Part shown: positions 58,206-64,000 of the stretch, piece by piece | How the letters are laid out: each line of letters starts with the position of its first letter | Numbering within the stretch: position 1 is the first letter of the stretch | Assembly: GCF_945956895.1 (NCBI RefSeq) | Contig: NZ_CAMFJF010000005.1 | Location: 105,440-169,439 of the forward strand | Direction of reading: 5' to 3' | DNA from: an uncultured Allobosea sp. | GTDB taxonomy: Bacteria > Pseudomonadota > Alphaproteobacteria > Rhizobiales > Beijerinckiaceae | DNA: 64,000 bases | The notes under the pieces: model-generated | Seen by the model: the letters and a program-made list of their open reading frames with translations, nothing else | What the model was told of the DNA's origin: nothing | Database searches by the model: none | Position numbers and translations under genes: made by a program

Positions 58206-60030
58206 CGGCCTTGAGGTCGATCTTCTCGAAGATCTCCGTCGGTTCGGTCATGGTGATGACATCGGCGAGGCCGAGGCCCGTCGCCGACCTGGCGCTGGCC
58301 TGGACCGTCAGGGTGCCGGGCTTGGCGACGAAGCGGGAGGCGGCACCGGCCACGGCCTTGGCGCCGTCGGACGGGCCGAGAATGGCGGCGAGGCCAAGGC
58401 TTGCGACCATCGTGAACTGCTGGCGGACCTCGTCGGCCTTGCGCTTGGACTTGCGCGCCTCGTTCTCGATCAGCTTCTCGACCAGCCCATGGTTCTGCAG
58501 CTTGACCTGCAGGTTGCGGGCGGTGGCGCCGAGCGCCGCGACCTGGGCGAGGGCGATATCGCTGGCGAACAGGTCCTTGGTGACGTTGCCGAGCGTGCCG
58601 GAGGCCTCGATCTGGGCGAGGCCGGCGCTGCCGAAGGACAGCGTGCGGATCGCGATCTCGTTCTTCGCGGCTTCCCAGGCGAGGTCGAGCTTGGCCGACA
58701 GGTCGAGCGAGCGGATGCCCATCGCGATCATGTCCTTGGCCGCCGGGTTGCCGGTCGCCTCGGAAACCGGGGCGACCAGCTTGTCGATGGTCACCGCGAG
58801 GCTGGTCGGAATGCCGTTGAGTTGCTCGCCCGCCTTGATCTCGAAGGTGCCGAGTGAAATCTTGACCGGCTCCTTGCCGGTGATGATGGCGGGCGCGTCG
58901 ATCGAGATGCCTGCGAGGCGGATGGTGCCGATCGTCGGGATGAAGCGGCGGAAATCGACCTCGTCGATCGGCTTGTCCGGCTCGTTCAGAGCGGCGCGCA
59001 ATTCGCGGATGACCGGGCCGAAGGCGAAGCCGGAATAGGCGATCGAATCGATGCCGCCCTTGGCCTCGCCCGAACGGAATTGGAAGCCCTCCATGGCGAC
59101 GCCGGATTTCGCAGGGGTGTTTTCACCGAAGGCCATGCGGGCGATCCGCATGTCGACCGCTTCCGGCTTGGCGCCGGCTTTCGGCGGCGCGTTCACGGTC
59201 ATGACGAAGTCACGGGCCTCGCCGCTGCCGTATTCGAACATGTCGAAGAGCGCGAGCACGGAGAGGCCGAGCTGCCGTTCGGCCTCGGTCTTCGCCGGCG
59301 ACTTGTCGGTCTCAGCCTTCTTGTCGCCCTGCTTTTTCTCGACTTCCTCGCCCGCCTTGGCCAGGCGCGAGAACACGTCGAGCAGCGGCTCCGGGCCGAC
59401 CTTGGCGGCGAAGCCGCGCGCGGTCGTACGGCCGAGCGACATCTTGCCGGCCTTGCCCATGTCGAGATTGTAGCCGTCCTGCTCGAAATTGCCGATGATC
59501 GGCAGCATCGCCTCGGTGGCGCCGGCCGCGGCCTTCTCGGTCAGCACGCGCGCGGTCTGGCGCAGGTCGAAGGCATCGAAGGCGGTGCGCTTCAACTCGC
59601 CCTTCATCGGGCCGGTGGCGGCGCCGTCGGCGGTGATGCTGCCGCTCGCCGATTCGCCGTGGCCGATCCTGCCTTCGCGGATGTCGGTGAGGCGGATGTC
59701 GCGATAGATCGTGGTCTGCTTCTGGTCGCCGATCGTTTGCACCAGCGAGAGTTCGGGCGCGCTGATCTCGGCGGCGTTGAGGCGCGCTGCCCGGGCGGCG
59801 GCCGATTCGCCGGCGGAGGCACCGGTGAACAGCGCCAGGAAGGCATCCTTCTCCAGCGTCGAGCCTTTGACCGCGATCTTCGGCGCGTTGATCACGAGCT
59901 TGCCGAGGTCGATCTTGACGTTATCGAGCTGGAAATCGGCGGCCCAGGCCGGGGAGGCGAAGGACATCAGAACAAACGCCAGGGCCGTGCCGGCGAGGTG
60001 CGTCGTCCGACGAGGGCGCGCGACGATCAT
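58195..60030 (-). CDS. Large exported protein of unknown function
   Basis: The 611-residue protein has a Sec signal peptide (HLAGTALAFVLMSFASPAWA). The mature part is rich in beta strands with recurring lipid-transfer-like patterns (FQLDNVKIDLGKLVINAPKIAVKGS, IRLAGISIDAPAII, GIPTSLAVTIDKLVAP, GNVTKDLFASDIALAQVAAL). This resembles AsmA/DUF945-like periplasmic proteins, but I could not place it in a named family. A charged linker (EEVEKKQGDKKAETDKSPAKTE) splits it near residue 250. It is coupled to the CatB-like gene by an 11-base overlap. Confidence 0.75.
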   Translation of the reverse strand: MIVARPRRTTHLAGTALAFVLMSFASPAWAADFQLDNVKIDLGKLVINAPKIAVKGSTLEKDAFLALFTGASAGESAAARAARLNAAEISAPELSLVQTIGDQKQTTIYRDIRLTDIREGRIGHGESASGSITADGAATGPMKGELKRTAFDAFDLRQTARVLTEKAAAGATEAMLPIIGNFEQDGYNLDMGKAGKMSLGRTTARGFAAKVGPEPLLDVFSRLAKAGEEVEKKQGDKKAETDKSPAKTEAERQLGLSVLALFDMFEYGSGEARDFVMTVNAPPKAGAKPEAVDMRIARMAFGENTPAKSGVAMEGFQFRSGEAKGGIDSIAYSGFAFGPVIRELRAALNEPDKPIDEVDFRRFIPTIGTIRLAGISIDAPAIITGKEPVKISLGTFEIKAGEQLNGIPTSLAVTIDKLVAPVSEATGNPAAKDMIAMGIRSLDLSAKLDLAWEAAKNEIAIRTLSFGSAGLAQIEASGTLGNVTKDLFASDIALAQVAALGATARNLQVKLQNHGLVEKLIENEARKSKRKADEVRQQFTMVASLGLAAILGPSDGAKAVAGAASRFVAKPGTLTVQASARSATGLGLADVITMTEPTEIFEKIDLKADAQ

Positions 60031-60236
60031 GGATATCTCCTAATTCCCGAAGTCCGGCGAAACTGCCGCAACCGGATGACGAAAGAAAGCCGTCAGGCGA
60101 GGCTGCGTGGCATCCCGCATTCATATGATGACGAAAGGCTTGACCGGAAGGCGGTGAACGCGGCCATCTGCCGAAGATTTGCCATCGGCCGATCCTAGAG
60201 CAGAACCGGCGATGGCCGCCACGGAGTCTAAAAGCG

Positions 60237-60719
60237 ATGCATGCCGTCAGAACCGCTCTCGCCGCTGTCGCGCTGGCGCTGATCGCATTGGCGCCGGCCG
60301 GGCTGCGGGCCCAGGGGCAGCCGGCGGCTGCCGGAGGTGCCGGCCTCGAATCGCTCGTCATCGTCAGCGGCGGCACGCGCCATGCGTTCCAGGTCGAGGT
60401 CATGCGCACGCCGGACCAGCGGGCGAAGGGCCTGATGTTCCGCAATTACATGCCGGCCGATCGCGGCATGCTGTTCGATTTCGCTGCGAGCGAACCCGTG
60501 GCGATGTGGATGCAGAATACTTATATCTCCCTCGACATGCTGTTCATCCGGGCCGACGGCACGATCGCGCGCATCGCCGAGCGTACCGAGCCGCTCTCGA
60601 CGCGGACGATTCCCTCGGGCGAGCCGGTGCTTTCGGTGCTGGAGATCAATGGCGGCGTCAGCAAGCAACTCGGCATCAAGCCCGGCGACAAGGTCGAGCA
60701 CGCCTTGTTCAAGCGCTGA
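60237..60719 (+). CDS. DUF192 family exported protein
   Basis: The 160-residue secreted protein has a Sec signal peptide (to about GLRAQG). The DUF192 core has VEVMRTPDQRAKGLMFRNYMP near 55-75, GMLFDF near 80 and MWMQNTYISLDMLFI near 92-106, then IKPGDKVEHALFK at the end. The family function is unknown, though it is often linked to periplasmic stress or metal handling. It is the last gene before the broken tRNA and the lower-GC segment. Confidence 0.9.
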   Translation: MHAVRTALAAVALALIALAPAGLRAQGQPAAAGGAGLESLVIVSGGTRHAFQVEVMRTPDQRAKGLMFRNYMPADRGMLFDFAASEPVAMWMQNTYISLDMLFIRADGTIARIAERTEPLSTRTIPSGEPVLSVLEINGGVSKQLGIKPGDKVEHALFKR

Positions 60720-60828
60720 CGGCGCCGGCTGCGGCGTTGCTGCACAAGCCTGATGCCGTATGATCGGCTTTCGCTTGCGGGCGCGGCCTGTGGCATGATA
60801 GCGAACCGCAACGTTTGGAATGCCTTGT

Positions 60829-60871
60829 CGGGGTATAGCGCAGCCCGGTAGCGCATCTGCTTTGGGAGCGG
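60829..60871 (+). pseudogene. Truncated tRNA-Pro (UGG anticodon) fragment
   Basis: The first 41-43 bases match tRNA-Pro: the 5' acceptor strand CGGGGTA, the D arm with GCGCAGCCCGGTAGCGC, and the anticodon loop TTTGGGAG (anticodon TGG) with a CTGCT stem. After GGGAGC the sequence departs from tRNA. There is no T arm with TTCGAAT and no TACCCCG acceptor partner. The 3' half is therefore missing or badly decayed, and the gene cannot give a functional tRNA. The break is where tRNA-targeting integrases often cross over. Confidence 0.75.
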
Positions 60872-60901
60872 AGCGTCAGTCCTGTCAAGCCATTGAAATA
60901 C

Positions 60902-61328
60902 AATTATAATTTTCTGCGACTGGCGCTTGGTGGGACTTTTGGTGGGACTTCTTGCATCGAGAATTGCATGAATTCGAGCCGCAAGTGGTGGAATGCTACC
61001 CTGATGGAATTCTAGGCTCGGGCGTATAATTCCTAACCTAGGCGCCATCGCGGGGTTCGGAGTAGCCAATTTCATTCTGCAGGCTTGCGCGGCCGGAATA
61101 CAAACGAGCGCGCTTCTCCCAACAACACGCGAGATTTAGTGTCTGAGATCGGAATCCCAGTACTGCGACGGGGCCGGTCACGCCTCGCGGCAGGAATGTA
61201 GCTCGCGACCGCGCGGCTGCTAACAGTAAGGCCGGCTGCTGCTAGTAAGGTTAGTAACAGAGAGAGCCTTCAGGCATCTGGATTCCTCCTTCCCATCGCG
61301 TATAGCGTCGCGTGGGGAGAGGGCGATC
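60902..61328. other. Lower-GC stretch without a gene after the tRNA fragment
   Basis: I see no convincing coding region in these 427 bases. It contains a direct repeat at 60929-60950 and several AT-rich tracts, and its composition is visibly lower in GC than the DNA to the left. On the minus strand a short frame ending at TTATAA reads VPPKVPPSASRRKL. This could be the last codons of a lost integrase, but this is weak. Confidence 0.5.
60929..60950. repeat. Short direct repeat, possible integrase arm-type sites
   Basis: GGTGGGACTT occurs twice, 12 bases apart (60929 and 60941). Such paired repeats lie close to att cores of tRNA-integrating elements. Here the tRNA break is only about 60 bases away. 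Confidence 0.4.
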
Positions 61329-62537
61329 ATGCGTCTGTCGGTTGTGTTAGTGGCTTGTGCCTTGGCTGGCACCGCGTCTGCGCAAGAGCAACAATCCCGC
61401 AAGCTATTCGCGCCAACGGTCAGAGCCGCGACTGATTGCGCTGCTCGGGCGATTACTTCGCAAGGCGTGAAATCGTCCGCGACCGACGATCAGATAAAAG
61501 AAGCTGCTCGGCGCGCATTCGGGGGTGAATGCCGGGCCGAGGGAGCTCGCTTGGTTAGTGAGCATGATCGTTTGTACGGCGTGGGAACTGGTCGCGCTTT
61601 CGTCGATGGCCCTTATTTCGCTGACTTCCCGCGCGCGGCTCGCGTGCGGATGAACGCTGGTGGCGGGCTGAATGTCACGGTCAGCAAGCCATTGCGCTGC
61701 CCAGATATGCTCGAAATTTACGAGGTCCAGGACGCAGGACGCGATTTAGCCGCGATCGAGCGGAATGAGCTCCAGCGCAATCCGAAGTCGGATGCCGATG
61801 TGATCGCAAGCTTCACAGCTCGTATGGACGCTAGACTTAGGCAGGCCCGCCATGTGATGGCCGGACCAGTGTTGGAGGAATTCCGTCGTCTGCCTGTGGC
61901 GGGCATGGAAGCTTGTTTTCCCGCTCTACGCCCCGTGGTCGAAGAAGCTCGTCTCGTAGCCGTGCAGATTGAAGCGCAGCGCCAAGAGTTGGAGCGGCAG
62001 CGCGCTGAGGCCGAACGCCAACGAATGGAAGCCGAGCAACGGAGGGCTGAAGAACAGCGTCTCACAGACCAGCGCAGAGCCGAGGAGTTGCGCCTCGCAG
62101 AGCTTCGCCGCGCAGAAGTCCAGCGGGCAGAAGATGAGCGCAGGCGTGCCGCCGAGGAGGAGGCTGCTCGGTCAAGAGCGGAGGCTCAGCGTGCTCAAGA
62201 CGAACGCCTACGCGAGGAACGCCGGCCGATTAACGTACTAAAGCGGCTTTACGCCCAGTACGCTTACATCAAGCAGTGCTTCGAGTTTCGAACCGGTTAT
62301 ATTCAAATCTTCATCTCCGACACCGAGTTCAATCGGTCGCGTGGAGCGATCAAGGCGATTGAGATGAAGCTGAAAGGCCTTGATCCCTCGATAAACACAG
62401 ATCAGGCTTGGGCCGAGGCTGCTGCCAGCATCAACATCGTGCCTGACCGAGGCACTTGCCAGCTGTCGCTCCAAACTCTCATGGCGGCCTTTCAGGAAAT
62501 AGCTCCCGATGCAGCTGCCCCGAAGAAGGACTTCTAG
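61329..62537 (+). CDS. Exported coiled-coil protein of unknown function
   Basis: The 402-residue protein has a Sec signal peptide (MRLSVVLVACALAGTASAQ). An N-terminal domain (about 30-215) contains several cysteines. A strong coiled coil (about 215-300) is made of RQRAEAERQRMEAEQRR-type repeats rich in Arg, Glu, Ala and Gln. The C-terminal domain (about 300-402) has two Cys. No family was recognised. A periplasmic or surface location is inferred. It is in the lower-GC accessory segment between the tRNA fragment and the HEPN-RES gene, so it may be island cargo. Confidence 0.65.
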   Translation: MRLSVVLVACALAGTASAQEQQSRKLFAPTVRAATDCAARAITSQGVKSSATDDQIKEAARRAFGGECRAEGARLVSEHDRLYGVGTGRAFVDGPYFADFPRAARVRMNAGGGLNVTVSKPLRCPDMLEIYEVQDAGRDLAAIERNELQRNPKSDADVIASFTARMDARLRQARHVMAGPVLEEFRRLPVAGMEACFPALRPVVEEARLVAVQIEAQRQELERQRAEAERQRMEAEQRRAEEQRLTDQRRAEELRLAELRRAEVQRAEDERRRAAEEEAARSRAEAQRAQDERLREERRPINVLKRLYAQYAYIKQCFEFRTGYIQIFISDTEFNRSRGAIKAIEMKLKGLDPSINTDQAWAEAAASINIVPDRGTCQLSLQTLMAAFQEIAPDAAAPKKDF

Positions 62538-62586
62538 GGCAGACGGCAGCTGGACCTCTTAGAATTTGAACGCAAGCCCAGCGTCA

Positions 62587-63915
62587 TTACTCCCAATCGG
62601 AAGGTATCTCAATGTTAAAACATGAAGGGATAGCTTGAGTAATATTTAATCGTTGAAAAATAGCGCCCTTCACCTGATGGACGTTAAAGCTCCCTTCGAT
62701 CGGTGTTATGCGGACATCGATTTCCTTAATTGCCCATTTGCCGAACACCTTGGCTTGCTTCTCGGCCTCTTTGCTCGGGTATGGCTTCCCATCGGCACCA
62801 ATAATGCCGGTGACCGCCGCTGGACCTATGATCGCGATGTTCGTTCCTTCACCATCGTTCTGCGCGGACTTAAATATGATTGCATCGATATGGCGCTTAT
62901 TTCCGTCAACCAAGCACTCGTGGTGAAATGCCAGATACTCGGCCACTGCTTGGGTTGGAATATAATCAATGTGCTCGTCACCTGGCTTAATAGGCCTAGA
63001 GATGAGTTGCATGAAATTGCGCATAAAATTCCACTGAGCGGCTTCTGATATTGCGCCTGGCTGGAAAATATTCGGTGGGTTAGGCTGGGCCGTATATCGA
63101 GTTGTATCCAATACGCAGATTGGCTTCTCGATCTTGAACTCTGCAACCGCAACGAGCGAACCGACTGAGGGTCTCAATTCGCCGACGCAAGTGATCGGAT
63201 CGAAAGCCGCGTAGAACACAGCCACGCCAGCCGGGTTTAGTCGGCCCGCCGAACGCAAGCGTTGCGGAGGTGGTCCAAGCTCACCTGCCAAATCCTCGCG
63301 AAACGTCTTCACATCATGGATGGCGCGAATGCCTCGCGCGCGAAAGAATTTGCTGGCAGGGTCGCCTGGTTTGATCATGTAGACGGGCGACTTCCCTTCG
63401 GGATCGAGCCTCGACTCGACACCCTCGAAAATCTCACGGAGATAGCCGAAAGCAGATCGGCTGAAAAACCGCTGGTCGTGCATGAGATGATCACGAAACT
63501 GCGCCCATCGCGTTCCGTAATTCGCCGTGCCAATTTCGGTTGGAAAATATGTACACTCGTCCGAGTAGAACACCTCCTCACCATCTGGACGCCAATAGCT
63601 ATCGTTGTCGATCAGATGGTCTTTGAGGATGCGTGCAAGCTCATCGTCGGCCGGCTGGACGATCTCATGTATGAGATCGTCCAGATCCCTTCCGTCGAGA
63701 TGCTCTTCGCGTTCATCGGATATGCCGCTACCGAAATTCTCGCGAAGAGCCGCATCAATGATGCCCGCAGCGACTGAGAGCGGAATGCCCATTTCGTTGG
63801 GATGAGCTTCGCAAGGGCCTGTTGTAGCGTCTGCCTGAAGCTCAATGATCCGATACTGTAATCCTGCGTTGCCAAAGCATTTGCAGCAAACGCTCATTTC
63901 AGAACCTTCGGCCAT
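62587..63915 (-). CDS. HEPN-associated N-terminal domain plus RES domain protein (predicted NAD-consuming toxin)
   Basis: The 442-residue protein has an N-terminal cysteine cluster (CCKCFG at 10-15) and a HEPN-like helical domain with the R-x6-H motif R76-H83 (RDLDDLIH). The C-terminal RES domain (about 190-365) has R193/R195 in FRARGI, Glu246 in CVGELRP and Ser350 in IFKSAQ, the R-E-S set of NAD+ phosphorylase/glycohydrolase toxins. Pfam names this NTD HEPN_RES. No antitoxin-like gene (Xre/DUF2384) is adjacent, so it may be a solo defence toxin. GGAGGGG precedes the ATG. GC content is low; one sampled line has about 47% GC. An IS end starts 32 bases upstream. Confidence 0.75.
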   Translation of the reverse strand: MAEGSEMSVCCKCFGNAGLQYRIIELQADATTGPCEAHPNEMGIPLSVAAGIIDAALRENFGSGISDEREEHLDGRDLDDLIHEIVQPADDELARILKDHLIDNDSYWRPDGEEVFYSDECTYFPTEIGTANYGTRWAQFRDHLMHDQRFFSRSAFGYLREIFEGVESRLDPEGKSPVYMIKPGDPASKFFRARGIRAIHDVKTFREDLAGELGPPPQRLRSAGRLNPAGVAVFYAAFDPITCVGELRPSVGSLVAVAEFKIEKPICVLDTTRYTAQPNPPNIFQPGAISEAAQWNFMRNFMQLISRPIKPGDEHIDYIPTQAVAEYLAFHHECLVDGNKRHIDAIIFKSAQNDGEGTNIAIIGPAAVTGIIGADGKPYPSKEAEKQAKVFGKWAIKEIDVRITPIEGSFNVHQVKGAIFQRLNITQAIPSCFNIEIPSDWE

Positions 63916-63946
63916 CGAATCGCCCCTCCACTCTCCGTACCGGAGT

Positions 63947-64000
63947 TGTCAACGGCGGAGCAAAACCAGGCCAGTGCGGCGGAGTAAAAGCAGGCCACTT
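63947..64000. mobile_element. Terminus of an IS21-family-like insertion sequence (runs off the window)
   Basis: From TGTCAAC the sequence contains two near-identical repeats, GGCGGAGCAAAACCAGGCCA and GGCGGAGTAAAAGCAGGCCA. This is the multiple-repeat terminal pattern of IS21-family elements. No istA/istB gene is visible, because the element continues past 64000. Confidence 0.6.

Noticed and set aside
60902..61020. Short minus-strand frame ending VPPKVPPSASRRKL, as a possible integrase remnant
   Set aside because: It is only about 35 codons long and has no recombinase motif. It is mentioned in the region entry but not called as a gene.

Overview
The window is high-GC DNA (roughly two thirds G+C over most of its length) from an alphaproteobacterium. 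The gene content points to Hyphomicrobiales (Rhizobiales), and a Bosea-like genus is my best guess. The evidence is the set of lineage markers: FlaF/FlbT flagellin regulators, FliX divergent from flgI, a CckA hybrid kinase, a GTTC-N7-GTTC SOS box in front of recA, FlgJ as a rod-binding domain only, and several families of interspersed palindromic repeats. The genus is inference. No ribosomal RNA gene or CRISPR array is visible.

Layout. 1-9.1 kb: ferredoxin-NADP reductase (cut by the window edge), a GlcG/HbpS protein, a BON-LysM protein, a rhodanese, a DUF3829 protein, an orphan xanthine-dehydrogenase-type molybdopterin subunit, two c-type cytochromes, a HAD hydrolase and an XRE-cupin regulator. 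9.2-19.1 kb: an EamA transporter, an SDR, a metallophosphoesterase/glycosyltransferase pair, a CPA2 antiporter, a MoxR ATPase, SixA, YcjX and a YcjF-like protein. 19.2-31.6 kb, flagellar block 1: flgE-flgK-flgL converge on flaF/flbT and two tandem flagellins, followed by a FlaG-like protein, an FlgN-like protein, flgJ, flgI and the divergent fliX. 31.7-42.7 kb: metabolic and housekeeping genes, including icd, alaS, recA with its SOS box, and a TetR/crotonase/DUF1330 unit with a palindromic operator. 42.7-51.5 kb: cckA, then flagellar block 2 (flgB-flgC-fliE-fliQ-fliR-flhB divergent from fliO-fliP). 51.6-60.7 kb: rnd, aspS, two related lipoproteins, a cell-surface glycan/acyl-modification group, a large secreted protein of unknown function, and a DUF192 protein. 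60.8-64 kb: a lower-GC accessory segment that begins inside a broken tRNA-Pro gene and ends at the terminus of an IS21-like element. It carries a secreted coiled-coil protein and a HEPN-RES toxin-like protein.

How it fits together. The motility genes read as one regulon. CtrA-type boxes (TTAA-N7-TTAA or one mismatch) lie in front of the flgB/fliO divergent pair, fliX and both flagellin genes, and the kinase at the top of the CtrA phosphorelay, CckA, is encoded in the same window. Sigma-54-like -24/-12 elements lie in front of flgE and flgI, whose homologues in Caulobacter are late genes that depend on FlbD and FliX. The most unusual part is the right end. There an apparent integration scar in tRNA-Pro, a RES-domain NAD-targeting protein without an obvious antitoxin, and an IS end directly over its promoter region suggest a decayed island with a defence or toxin gene.
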